A stretch of 64,000 bases of DNA from CAYVZU01 sp964455935 (GCA_964455935.1 CAYVZU010000003.1:1-64000); one strand, 5' to 3'; counted from the stretch's first letter, positions 52,655-61,682 are shown. The notes: a model not told the origin generated them from the sequence alone. Translations and numbers: made by a program.

Positions 52655-55600
52655 TCAGCCCCCGGCGGTAGGTTGGTCGCTGCTCTTACTGAAATGAAGT
52701 GAAATGAACGCAGTGCGATAAATTGAGCGGTCAATGCCGCCAAGGAACTGCTCGGCCGCGATCTTGGTTGAAAACGGCGCACTGCAGACACGATAGCGGG
52801 AACCTTTTTCGGGACTATCGGCGCACACCACGATGGCCGGAACGCCCTTGCGCACCAGATCCGCGCAGGCATTTTCCGCCACCTGTTCGGTTTCGAAGGA
52901 ATGAAATCGAACTCGGTAGAATATTCCGGACGGTGTTGCTTCGGCAATGGTCTTGGGCTCTTGTTTTGCCTGCAGTGTACCTTGTTTGCTCTGGGGAATG
53001 GCCTTGGGCACAAAGGCTGTACGGGCCGGCTGCACCCGGGGGCGGGCCACCCGCGTATAGAAGAAATCCTCAAAATCCGGCTCCAGATGCGTGACTGCAT
53101 ACGAACGAGCCTCCGGGAGGCTGTCGAAACGACCCGCGCACACTCGGAAAACAGGATTACGATCCGGCGCCGAAAACGAATCAACCCAACTTGCGATGCG
53201 TCTGGTCTCCAGAACCTGTTTGACTCCAAGGGCCTTGTCCGCAGTTTCCCAGGTACTAAGCTGACATGTGTAAAACGTGTCCAAAGTGACCGGAACCATC
53301 TTTCTGATAACATTAGTGGTCTTCCGGCTTTCGTGCGCAATTGGCTCCTTCATGCTCGGAATTAACTCTGCAGCATAGGCCATTATTTTTTCGCCAGATA
53401 TAAATCTGGGCGCGAGGTGATTCGAAACGGAAATTCCGGCCGGAATGAGCAGACCCATGGCGACGAGAATACGCAGAAATGTGCTTTGGCCCAATTGTCC
53501 CAAACGTTCAACCAGGGTAGGCAGACCCGCGCTCATTCCAGCCGTGAGACCTGCCCAAATGGACCAGCTTTGCAACTTGGCCGGCGCAGCTGGTTTCTTG
53601 GCTTTGGGCCTATTTGTCGGTTCGCCGTAGTAGTGCATGTAATATTGCGAGACATAGGAGGCGCCGCTGATCTCGGGACGAATATCGTTAAGCACTACGC
53701 CTAGAATCTTCGCCTTTACGGATTCCAGCCGCTCTTTACCGCGCCACAGTGAGTTGCGCGGAGCTTTTCCTACCTGGTACACAAGGACTACGCCGTCGGT
53801 CTTTGTGGCTAAAAGCGAACCATCGGCAACCGGAAGCAGGGGAGGTGAGTCAACCAGCACGATATCATACTCTTTTCGCACTTCTTGCAGAAAGGTATCC
53901 ATGCGGCTGGACGAGATCAGTTCAGACGGATTGGGCGGAATCTGGCCGAAGGTGATGATGTTGAGGTTCTCGATCCCCGGCGTGGCCAGAATATCCTCAA
54001 TATTGAACTCGCCAACCGCAATATCGCTGACCGTGCGTACGCATTCGCGCCATCCAATACGGTCTATGAGAATATCCGCGGTACCTGGACCTTTGGGCAG
54101 ACCGAAAATTCGGTATTCTGAAGGGCGGCGCAGATTGCAGCCAACCAGCAGAACTTTTTTACCTTCTTGTGCAAGAGCGACGGCCAGATTGGAAATTGTC
54201 GTGCTTTTTCCTTCCTGCATGGCCGAGGAAGTCACGAGAATTACCTTAACCTCTCGGTCCGCTGCAAGGAAATGAAGATTCGTCCGTAGAATGCGATAGG
54301 CCTCGGCAGCCGGATTTTTGGGGTCGAACTGCGTAATCAGTCTGGCACGGTCATGGAGGTGCGAAATGGTTCGGTCCCCGAACTTCTTTTGAAGTTTCTC
54401 CTCTTGCACGTCCATTTGAATATGTGGGATGACCGCAAGTACAGGCACATTGAGATGTTTTTCCACCTCTTCAATGGTGCCAATGGAGGTGTCGAGCATT
54501 TCCCGGATGATGGCTAAAATCGTCCCCAGCAGGATGCCAAGGACCAGGCCAATCAGGAGGATACGTCCATAATTCTTGTTGATAGGGCCACCTGGCTGGG
54601 GGGCATAGGACATTACCGTCACATCGTCCACGATTCCGGCTTCCGCAATCTGGGCTTCCTGTAGTTTTCGCGCCAGCATAGAATGCAGATCTTCGTTGAT
54701 ACGCAACTGGCGGACCAGTCGCGCGTATTCCATTTCCTCGGACGGGAGGCGCCCCAAGTCTTCATTCAGGTCCGAAAGCTTGGCCTGCAACTGGGCCCGC
54801 TGCTTCTGATGCTCCTTGCGGCGGACTTCCAATTGGACCAGAATCTGCCGAATTGTTTCCTGAATTCGTTTTTCCAGGTCCACAATTGTAGGATGATCTT
54901 TTTTGTAGAAAGACATCTGATCATCCATGCTAAGCTGATACTGAATCAGCCGACTGTTTAAGTTGCTGAATCCCTGGTCAGACCCCGTCTGGTCGGAAGA
55001 GAGCCATTCCATTTCAGTGGGTTTGCGGTTGGTTGGACGCGAAAGGCTATCTTTGGCTGGTCCCGAGCCAAGGCTTCCAAAGGGCTGCGATAATCGCAAG
55101 TTGAGCCGGTCCATTTCCGTTGCGATCCGCCGATCCAGCTCGTTCAGATCTTCGATCTTCGATTCGGTTTTCGTGAGAGAGTTTATGGTTCGTTGAATTA
55201 CATCGCTGATCTTGGGTAAGTGCTGATTTTGTTCGAAATCGCGCGTTCGGGTCTCGGATTCGGAAAGCTCCTGCCTGCATTTGTCAAGCTGAGTTTCAAT
55301 GAAAAGGCGGGTCTTTGAGATCTGCGACCGTTTTTCGGCCAGCGCAAATGCCTTGTAGGCATCGGCTACGGCATTCGCTAATTCCTTGGCTTCGGTGGCA
55401 TTTGCAGATGTCGCGGAAATCTGAATGATATTTGTGCCTGTCTCCACGCTCACCGAGAGTTGGGAACTAAGCCCGCTAATCTGGCCCAGAACGGCCGGTT
55501 CCTTTACGGCCTCCTGGTCCAAAAACTCCTCGGGGATTCTTTTCATGTGAATTGCCGCTCGCATGATGACGGGAAAGCTGCGTACGACTTTGGTCTGGGT

Positions 55601-55822
55601 TTCGATATTGTCCCAGGCCGCAAAGCTCATCATGTCCTGCCCAATTCCTATGCTGCTGGTTCGGTGCACTTTTACGGTTGCGGAGGCCCGGTAAATGGAA
55701 GGCTTCAAGTGCGAGAAGAAAAGGGTGAAACCCATGACCATGGCCAGGATGGCCACGACCATCTTGTAACGCTTCCGGAAAATCCGTTCGTAGTCGCCCA
55801 GATTCAGATCATATTGTGCCAT
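52655..55822 (-). CDS. Polysaccharide co-polymerase with degenerate BY-kinase domain and two C-terminal SPOR domains
   Basis: A 1055-residue protein. TM1 (21-39), a periplasmic Wzz-type coiled domain (40-418) and TM2 (419-440) are followed by a cytosolic BY-kinase-like domain with Walker A MQEGKST (535-541), Walker B IVLVDSPP (654-661) and a tyrosine cluster (723-732). The Walker A' motif reads LLVGCNLRRP (558-567) where family members have DxD, so both acids are lost. Unusually, a third membrane segment (~782-800) leads to two SPOR-like domains (~845-915 and ~965-1040), which would lie in the periplasm and could bind peptidoglycan. It lies between the export protein and Wzy genes, six and two bases away. 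A full-length paralogue is at 58494-61256. Confidence 0.88.
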   Translation of the reverse strand: MAQYDLNLGDYERIFRKRYKMVVAILAMVMGFTLFFSHLKPSIYRASATVKVHRTSSIGIGQDMMSFAAWDNIETQTKVVRSFPVIMRAAIHMKRIPEEFLDQEAVKEPAVLGQISGLSSQLSVSVETGTNIIQISATSANATEAKELANAVADAYKAFALAEKRSQISKTRLFIETQLDKCRQELSESETRTRDFEQNQHLPKISDVIQRTINSLTKTESKIEDLNELDRRIATEMDRLNLRLSQPFGSLGSGPAKDSLSRPTNRKPTEMEWLSSDQTGSDQGFSNLNSRLIQYQLSMDDQMSFYKKDHPTIVDLEKRIQETIRQILVQLEVRRKEHQKQRAQLQAKLSDLNEDLGRLPSEEMEYARLVRQLRINEDLHSMLARKLQEAQIAEAGIVDDVTVMSYAPQPGGPINKNYGRILLIGLVLGILLGTILAIIREMLDTSIGTIEEVEKHLNVPVLAVIPHIQMDVQEEKLQKKFGDRTISHLHDRARLITQFDPKNPAAEAYRILRTNLHFLAADREVKVILVTSSAMQEGKSTTISNLAVALAQEGKKVLLVGCNLRRPSEYRIFGLPKGPGTADILIDRIGWRECVRTVSDIAVGEFNIEDILATPGIENLNIITFGQIPPNPSELISSSRMDTFLQEVRKEYDIVLVDSPPLLPVADGSLLATKTDGVVLVYQVGKAPRNSLWRGKERLESVKAKILGVVLNDIRPEISGASYVSQYYMHYYGEPTNRPKAKKPAAPAKLQSWSIWAGLTAGMSAGLPTLVERLGQLGQSTFLRILVAMGLLIPAGISVSNHLAPRFISGEKIMAYAAELIPSMKEPIAHESRKTTNVIRKMVPVTLDTFYTCQLSTWETADKALGVKQVLETRRIASWVDSFSAPDRNPVFRVCAGRFDSLPEARSYAVTHLEPDFEDFFYTRVARPRVQPARTAFVPKAIPQSKQGTLQAKQEPKTIAEATPSGIFYRVRFHSFETEQVAENACADLVRKGVPAIVVCADSPEKGSRYRVCSAPFSTKIAAEQFLGGIDRSIYRTAFISLHFSKSSDQPTAGG

Positions 55823-55828
55823 TGTGCC

Positions 55829-56599
55829 TCACTTCGCAACACTCGCAACAAAGAAGTACCATGGTAACAGGGCACCCACATCTTTGAGAACATCCAGAAC
55901 ATTGCGGATGGGGCGGCGTGGGACAAATACGATATCGTTGTTCTCCATGGGGATATTGGCGTACACTTTTCCGCGTTTTAAAATGTCCTTAAGGTTGACC
56001 GTGATGATCGTGATCTTGCCATTGAAAGCAGCGCGCAGAATTCGGATTTCCCAGGTATAAGGATGTTCGGCCAGTTGCGCTTTCGAGATCACATCAAGCA
56101 AGGTCAGCCCGGACTTCAATTCTTGGATGCCGGGAGAGGCAACATCTCCGAACACAAATACCCGTCGCTCGGTTTTGGTGATTTCGAACTCACAGAAAGG
56201 CGAAACAATGTAGCGCGACAAAGTCCGTTCGATTTCCTCGCGCGCCTGTCGCACATTGTAGCCCGCAAGGCCAATTCGTCCCGCTGGAAGGAGGAAGATT
56301 TCGCCGGCATCATCGATCCGCTTAACCTCAATGCGCTTGGTGTCGTTGGCCGGAAGCTGTTCGTAGATCGTTATGCTCACCTGATCGCCCGGATAGAGGA
56401 TCTGTCTGTTCTCTCCCAGGGTAGGCAGGCTGAGGCGCATGAGCTTGGCTTCGTTGCCTTTGATCGAACCATGCTTCTGAATGACAAACTCGTCGACATT
56501 GAGGGTCTCGACCGGCAAGCCTACGCGTTTGGCGCAGGCGGTGCACAGGATTAAGATCGGGAGGAGAGCTCTTGTGACGACTGCGGTGGCTTTCTTCAT
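55829..56599 (-). CDS. Polysaccharide export protein (Wza/OPX family)
   Basis: A 256-residue exported protein. An N-terminal signal segment (VVTRALLPILILCTACAKR) ends in a weak lipobox with Cys22. The polysaccharide export domain starts at about 68 (LYPGDQVSITIYEQLP) and includes GRIGLAGYNVRQAREEIE; an SLBB domain follows (RVFVFGDVASPGIQELKSG). It lacks the long C-terminal helix of Wza, so another protein may form the outer-membrane channel. First gene of the operon, 34 bases below a sigma-54 promoter. Confidence 0.9.
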   Translation of the reverse strand: MKKATAVVTRALLPILILCTACAKRVGLPVETLNVDEFVIQKHGSIKGNEAKLMRLSLPTLGENRQILYPGDQVSITIYEQLPANDTKRIEVKRIDDAGEIFLLPAGRIGLAGYNVRQAREEIERTLSRYIVSPFCEFEITKTERRVFVFGDVASPGIQELKSGLTLLDVISKAQLAEHPYTWEIRILRAAFNGKITIITVNLKDILKRGKVYANIPMENNDIVFVPRRPIRNVLDVLKDVGALLPWYFFVASVAK

Positions 56600-56632
56600 C
56601 TTTGTTCCTTGGTTTTCGTCACCAAAGCGCTT

Positions 56633-56648
56633 TGCAAACCCCGTACCA
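56633..56648 (-). promoter_or_regulatory. Sigma-54 promoter of the exopolysaccharide operon
   Basis: The minus strand reads TGGTACGGGGTTTGCA, matching TGGCACG-N4-TTGCA in both the -24 GG and -12 GC with exact spacing. Transcription would start near 56622, leaving a leader of about 22 bases before the export protein start at 56599. Sigma-54 control with an enhancer-binding protein is known for exopolysaccharide clusters; no such activator is in the window. Confidence 0.75.
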
Positions 56649-57104
56649 CTTACTTTATCGGTAGGATAACGGGTTGTTTTACAACCAGATATTGTGTCCA
56701 GATTCGCGCAAATTCCATAAATCTTGGAAGTTAGAGGTCAAGAATAGAGTTCGGGCTAACTTGTCCTCAAGGGTTGCGGGTATTTGATTCATTGGGGAAA
56801 AAATTTCCTCAGGATGAAAAAACCTGCCGTGCGAGGAAGGTCTTGCATATTTTGCTCCGAGCATATAAGTTACGTAATAAGAAAGGCCATCACCCAAATG
56901 GGGGAGTGCCATGACCCTAGCATTCACGGAAATCCAGCGGAACCGCTGTCCTTTTCTGAACTTAATAACACAATCAAGTCCTAACCTGTTCTGGGTAGAT
57001 AAGCATTGTGTTAACAGTAAGTCGATATTAATATTACGTTTATAGGTAGGGGGTGCCCCTGCTTTTCCTGTTCGCCTTCCGTATGCTTTTCTGGAGATTC
57101 TCGG
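56649..57104. other. Divergent regulatory region upstream of the sigma-54 promoter
   Basis: This is a 456-base stretch between the leftward export operon and the rightward HD-GYP-like gene. It should contain enhancer-binding sites for the sigma-54 promoter. A short inverted repeat, GGTTGT-TTT-ACAACC, lies at 56673-56687, next to that promoter. A 160-codon open frame crosses the region on the minus strand, but it matches nothing I know and overlaps the HD-GYP start, so I do not call it a gene. Confidence 0.4.
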
Positions 57105-58115
57105 ATGCCCGGACTTCTCGATGACACTTTGCCCGTAAATTCGGCCTTCATTATGAACCACATTTACGTACTAAACGAGAACTCCCCAATTCATGCTAAC
57201 CGGGATACGCGCGTCATATATTCCGATCTTTGCAAACGGATTGACCGGGTCATAATCAATGGATTTTCCAATGGGGGCGGGACCTGTACGCGCAGTTTTC
57301 CCCTGACTCGGTTATTTATGCTTTCCGACATGATTCTATTGACCATTCGGGAGCGCCCGGCAATCCTACAAGAAGTTATGAAGCCCAACCTTCTCGCGTG
57401 TTTCCTGCCATGTCATATTCTCAATGTGGGCTTCCTTTCTTGCCTTGTGGGCTCCAGCCTCGACCTTTCATTCTTGCGGCTCAGGGAACTGGTGGCGGCC
57501 GCCTTATTGCATGATATTGGAATGGTGTCCATCGACGAAGACATCCTCAAGGCCAAACAGGAACTGACGGACTCACAAAGAAGAACCCTTGAACAGCATC
57601 CAATTTTGGGATACCAAGCAGTTCGACAATTGGCTGTCGACCTTCCATGGCTTCCGCGCGTGGTTCTGGAGGAGCACAAACGCGAGAACGGCCTGGGTTA
57701 TCCCGATTCCGTGAAGGGTGAGATGCATCTTTATTCCAAAGTAATTGGGCTTTGCGACACCTTCGAGGCTCTGACCCATGCCCGCCCTCACAGACAAGCG
57801 TTTCATCCAGCCGATGTCATGAGGGTTCTTGTGAAATCGCATTCCGTGAAATTCCATTCCGAGGTCATCAAGGCCTTCCTAAATTCGCTGACGCTTTATC
57901 CGGTGGGCAGCTTTGTTTGTCTAAATAATGAATGTGTTGGAACGGTGGTGAAAGCAAATCCCGGTAACCTGCTGCGGCCCCAGGTTCTCCCCGTTGGGTC
58001 GGAGCACGATCTGGCGCCGTCGCCGATTTGTCTGGACCAGGACACGAACCTGCATATTACGGAAACAGTTTACAACGAATTCTATAGGCCTTTGCCTCCG
58101 GACTCCGAGATATAA
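57105..58115 (+). CDS. HD-GYP-like phosphohydrolase with altered metal motif
   Basis: A 336-residue protein. Residues ~95-235 form an HD domain: His104 in LPCHILNVG, His136-Asp137 in AALLHDIGM, His165 in EQHPILGY, EEHKRENGLGYP at 189-200 and Asp218 in LCDTFEALTHARPHR. Canonical c-di-GMP phosphodiesterases have HHExxDGxGYP; here the first His of that segment is Glu and the Asp is Asn, so activity is doubtful. The N-terminal ~90 residues and the C-terminal ~80 match nothing I recognise. It is divergent from the export operon and upstream of the second co-polymerase gene. Confidence 0.82.
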   Translation: MPGLLDDTLPVNSAFIMNHIYVLNENSPIHANRDTRVIYSDLCKRIDRVIINGFSNGGGTCTRSFPLTRLFMLSDMILLTIRERPAILQEVMKPNLLACFLPCHILNVGFLSCLVGSSLDLSFLRLRELVAAALLHDIGMVSIDEDILKAKQELTDSQRRTLEQHPILGYQAVRQLAVDLPWLPRVVLEEHKRENGLGYPDSVKGEMHLYSKVIGLCDTFEALTHARPHRQAFHPADVMRVLVKSHSVKFHSEVIKAFLNSLTLYPVGSFVCLNNECVGTVVKANPGNLLRPQVLPVGSEHDLAPSPICLDQDTNLHITETVYNEFYRPLPPDSEI

Positions 58116-58493
58116 GGCGTCGGAAATTTTTGCCCGTGGAGGGGCTTGTTTTTCCTCTGATGCGCTGGGAGGAATCGGTTTTGAGCGACCCTCCTTTCCC
58201 TCTGGTAAATCGGTTTTCCAAGGACTCTTGCGCGCCTTGAATGGTAGCTAGCAAGCTTCTTGTTTTTCCGGGCGGAATGGCCATCTCACTTCGCTCCAAC
58301 CTGATGTGCTGCTTGAGGTTGTGCTTCACATTGCGTCAAGTCCAGCGCATCGCTATGGATGCCAGCGCCCAATGTCGGTTGCGTGGATTTCATCCCCAAA
58401 TCGAGGTAGAGGCCCGAGATTGCCGCATTGCCAACCGACTGAAAATGGAATTGTTAGGCAAGTGGCACAAGATTTGAATCCCTTAAGCCTGCA
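58116..58493 (+). other. Region between the HD-GYP-like gene and the second co-polymerase gene
   Basis: No gene is certain in these 378 bases. A frame with a GTG start at 58306 reads LLEVVLHIASSPAHRYG, then RLPHCQPTENGIVRQVAQDL and stops at 58497, overlapping the next start as ATGA. That is the coupling pattern used elsewhere in this genome, so a small gene of 63 codons or more is possible. A sigma-54-like TGGCACAAGATTTGAA at 58463-58478 lacks the -12 GC and is too close to the start. Confidence 0.35.
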
Positions 58494-61256
58494 ATGAATA
58501 GCGCGGAAAGCCATCAGTATAGCCTAAACTTCGCCGATTTTGAGCGCATTTTCCGAAAGCGCTACAAGGCCATTCTTCTTGTGGCATCCCTCACTCTGGG
58601 TTTCAGTCTTTTTTTTGCGAGGCTGAAACCAAGCATTTATTTGGCATCGGCTTCCGTGAAGGTCGAACATCGGACCAGCATTAGTCCCATGATGGAGTTC
58701 GCCCCTCTGGACAACTGGGACAACATTGAAACTCAGGCCAAGGTCATCACAAGCTTTCCCGTCATTCGCAAGGCGGCAGAGCTCCTTGGTTTGGTCCCCC
58801 AAAGTGATAATCCCGAAGAAGCTGCGACCGATCCGCGGGTCATCGAAATATTGCAGAACTTGCGGAGCAAGGTGCTGTCCACCATGGAATCAGGCACGAA
58901 CGTAATTCAGATCACCGCCAAAACCACGAATGCAAAGCAATCGGCCCAGATTGCCAATGCGGTGGCGCAGGCTTACAAGATCTATGCGTTGGCCGAAAAG
59001 AAGGCCCAGGTGACAAGCACCCGCAAGTTTGTGGAGCAGCAACTAAAGGATAGCGATCGGCAACTGAGCGAAGCCGAGAGCACCATTGCTGACTTTGAGC
59101 AATCGCATGAAACGCCGCAGATCAACTCGGAGATCCAGTTGAGGGAAAGCGAGTTTCAATCGCTCGAGCAACAGATGGAGCATCTGGGAAAGGAGAAGAA
59201 GATCCTGCTCGATCAAAAAAGCGATTTGGAAAAGTCCAAGGCACAACTCCAGGCGCACCGGAAGGCCCAAGAAAGCATACCTGGATCCGCATTGGATTCA
59301 TCCACTGCTTTGCGGACGGCATCCCAACGCCCGAAAATGACATGGATGTCGAGGAATGTGGCCAATGATCCCGGCATTGGCAGACTGAATGAAAAACTGA
59401 TCGAACTGCAAATGAAGTTGGATGATATGTCGCTTTATTATCGAAGCGATCATCCCTCATTTTTGGCGGTGGAGGAGCAGTTGATTTTAACGATGAGTCA
59501 AATGTTGACGAAGTCGGATGAGCGGTTGGCGCAAATTGGCCAAGAGCGGGCGACAATTGGAAGTAGAATATCGGATTTGTATGCGATTCTCGACCAGCTG
59601 CCGGCGGAGCAAATGCGGTATGCGCGAATGGCGCGCAATCTTAGCACCGCCGAAAAGCTGAACAGCCTCCTGCACGAAAGCCTTCAAAAGACCCTGATCT
59701 CCGAGGCCGGTATCGTCGATGATGTCAAGATTATGTCCTTTGCCACGGAACCCAAGCGCCCCATTAGCAAGAATCCCAACCGCATCATCGTAATTGGCCT
59801 TATCTTGGGCTTGCTGCTGGGCGTCTTTCTGGCCGTAGTGTGGGAGATCATGGATACATCCATTGGGACGATCGAGGAAATGGAAAGCTTCCTGCAAATA
59901 CCGGTGCTGGCATCAATTCCCAATCTGGAAATCCATGAACAGGCCAGAAAGCTGGCCAATGAGATTGGGCAGGATAAGATTACCCGCGAGGTGGTGGACC
60001 ATGCCGGTCTTACAGTGCATTTTTCGCCAAAAACTCCCATTTCTGAATCGTACCGCATTTTGCGAACGAACATCCAGTTCCTCGCCGGCAACCAAAAGCC
60101 AATCCGGACGCTTACCGTAACCTCGACCACCATGCAGGAGGGGAAGAGCACAACCATCTCGAATTTAGCCGCCGCATTCTCGCAAGATGGCGCCAAGGTC
60201 ATCCTTTTGGGATGCAATCTGCGCCGCCCGTATCTTGGCCGAATATTCGGGATCCCGGAATCCCCGGGAATCTCCGAAATCCTGATTGGGAAATGGCCCT
60301 GGAGGAAGTGTGTCCGCACCATGAGCGACCTGGCAGTAGGAAGTCTTGGGATCGACTCCGTATTGCGCACGCCTGGTCTGGAAAATCTGTCGATCATCCC
60401 CGCGGGCAACATCCCTCCAAATCCGGCTGAACTTTTGGCGTCTGCGCGCTTCGATGCGTTTCTTAAGGAAGTAACCGAAGAGTACTCTCTGGTTCTCCTT
60501 GACGTTCCGCCGGTCCTTCCCGTTACGGATTCCACATTGATGGCCAAAAAGTCCGACGCCACAATTCTGGTGTATCGGGCCGGCAAGGTTCCGCGCAACA
60601 CGCTGCGTCGCAGTAAGCAGCGGCTCGAAAGCCTGGGGGCGCATATTATTGGTCTGGTTCTCAATGATGTTCGACCCGAGCTGGGTGGGGCATCGGATTT
60701 CTATAGATACCATATGGGATACTATGGGCCGTCGCAACACCAGAGCGAGATAAAGAAGCGCTCGGGACTCGTTGTTCCGCTTTTGTTTGGAATGAAGAGC
60801 GTTTGCGCATACCTCGCCCGGGGCGTTCTGCGCAATACGATTCTGGCGATAGCCCTGCTGTGTACAAGTCTGGCCTCATCGGATTTTGGTTCGGCGCTGG
60901 AAACCGACGGCAAAGGCCCCAATTCCACGATAAGCCGAATGATCGAAGCAAGCGAAGCGGCCCCCAGGGAGCGCGCCCCAATAACCCGATGCTATTCGGT
61001 TCAGTTGGCCTCTTTCGCGGAAATTGACCGGGCTATGATTTATTTGGCTGGGGCGAAACGGAAGCATATTCGGGCCGAAATCCGGTTGGCGGAAATTGCC
61101 GGCAAGGGCACATTTTACCGCATCCATTCGGGGCTCTATAAGGAGTGGGACAAGGCGCTTGCCTACTGCCAAGAGCTAAAAATCGAATGCTGTCTGGAAG
61201 GGTTTGTGGTCTCGCTTGAATGCGATCAGGTCGAGGAGTTACTTTGGGAGCGATGA
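58494..61256 (+). CDS. Second polysaccharide co-polymerase with degenerate BY-kinase domain and a C-terminal SPOR domain
   Basis: A 920-residue paralogue of the protein at 52655-55822. TM1 (~25-43), Wzz-type coiled periplasmic region, TM2 (~429-450), BY-kinase-like domain with Walker A MQEGKST (547-553), Walker B LVLLDVPP (~666-672) and tyrosines at 737, 739, 743 and 744. Walker A' is LLGCNLRRP (571-579), with the same loss of both acids as its paralogue. A third membrane segment (~779-796) precedes one SPOR-like domain (~832-905; YSVQLASFAEIDRAMIYLAG, FYRIHSGLYKEWDKALAYC). No Wza or Wzy gene accompanies it; it is followed 20 bases later by a STAS gene. Confidence 0.88.
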   Translation: MNSAESHQYSLNFADFERIFRKRYKAILLVASLTLGFSLFFARLKPSIYLASASVKVEHRTSISPMMEFAPLDNWDNIETQAKVITSFPVIRKAAELLGLVPQSDNPEEAATDPRVIEILQNLRSKVLSTMESGTNVIQITAKTTNAKQSAQIANAVAQAYKIYALAEKKAQVTSTRKFVEQQLKDSDRQLSEAESTIADFEQSHETPQINSEIQLRESEFQSLEQQMEHLGKEKKILLDQKSDLEKSKAQLQAHRKAQESIPGSALDSSTALRTASQRPKMTWMSRNVANDPGIGRLNEKLIELQMKLDDMSLYYRSDHPSFLAVEEQLILTMSQMLTKSDERLAQIGQERATIGSRISDLYAILDQLPAEQMRYARMARNLSTAEKLNSLLHESLQKTLISEAGIVDDVKIMSFATEPKRPISKNPNRIIVIGLILGLLLGVFLAVVWEIMDTSIGTIEEMESFLQIPVLASIPNLEIHEQARKLANEIGQDKITREVVDHAGLTVHFSPKTPISESYRILRTNIQFLAGNQKPIRTLTVTSTTMQEGKSTTISNLAAAFSQDGAKVILLGCNLRRPYLGRIFGIPESPGISEILIGKWPWRKCVRTMSDLAVGSLGIDSVLRTPGLENLSIIPAGNIPPNPAELLASARFDAFLKEVTEEYSLVLLDVPPVLPVTDSTLMAKKSDATILVYRAGKVPRNTLRRSKQRLESLGAHIIGLVLNDVRPELGGASDFYRYHMGYYGPSQHQSEIKKRSGLVVPLLFGMKSVCAYLARGVLRNTILAIALLCTSLASSDFGSALETDGKGPNSTISRMIEASEAAPRERAPITRCYSVQLASFAEIDRAMIYLAGAKRKHIRAEIRLAEIAGKGTFYRIHSGLYKEWDKALAYCQELKIECCLEGFVVSLECDQVEELLWER

Positions 61257-61276
61257 AATACGACCTCTAAATCGCC

Positions 61277-61633
61277 ATGCCACAAAACAAAACGATCGTC
61301 ACAACTACTTCCATTCATGGAATGCCCTGCATTGAAATTGCAGGCCCTTTGGATCATCGCTCCAAGGAGGCCGACGAGATAGCCAGAAATCTCCTGGAAG
61401 AGAGCGAGAACCAGGAAAAAGATCTTATTGTTGACCTCCGTCAATCGGGTTTCATGACCAGCGAGGGTTTGGCCATTCTCATCAATATCTTGAAATTCCT
61501 TCGTCCGGGAGGAAGGCGCCTCGTGCTGCTGGGCCCAGCTGTCGATATGATCGAGTTCCTGAAGTTTTCCGGTGTTGCGGATCTGATTACGATTGTCGAA
61601 AAAGAAGGCGAGATTTGTGGTGATTCCCGATGA
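61277..61633 (+). CDS. STAS-domain protein (anti-anti-sigma factor type)
   Basis: A 118-residue STAS protein: PCIEIAGPLDHRSKEADEIA, DLIVDLRQSGFMTSEGLAILINILKFL and RRLVLLGPAVDMIEFLKFSG. Ser62 in TSEGLA is the likely phosphorylation site, matching the TSNGLA of the STAS protein at 50815-51183. It follows the second co-polymerase gene by 20 bases, so each co-polymerase locus in the window has its own STAS gene. Confidence 0.9.
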   Translation: MPQNKTIVTTTSIHGMPCIEIAGPLDHRSKEADEIARNLLEESENQEKDLIVDLRQSGFMTSEGLAILINILKFLRPGGRRLVLLGPAVDMIEFLKFSGVADLITIVEKEGEICGDSR

Positions 61634-61682
61634 AAGGTTCCGTTATGGGACCGGCCTTCCTACTTGCTGCGGAATCCTCAGA

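Noticed and set aside
56679..57161. 160-codon minus-strand gene in the divergent regulatory region
   Set aside because: No family resemblance, overlaps the HD-GYP start and the likely enhancer region; evidence is only an open frame.
58463..58478. Second sigma-54 promoter before the second co-polymerase
   Set aside because: TGGCACAAGATTTGAA lacks the -12 GC and would put the transcription start only a few bases before the start codon.
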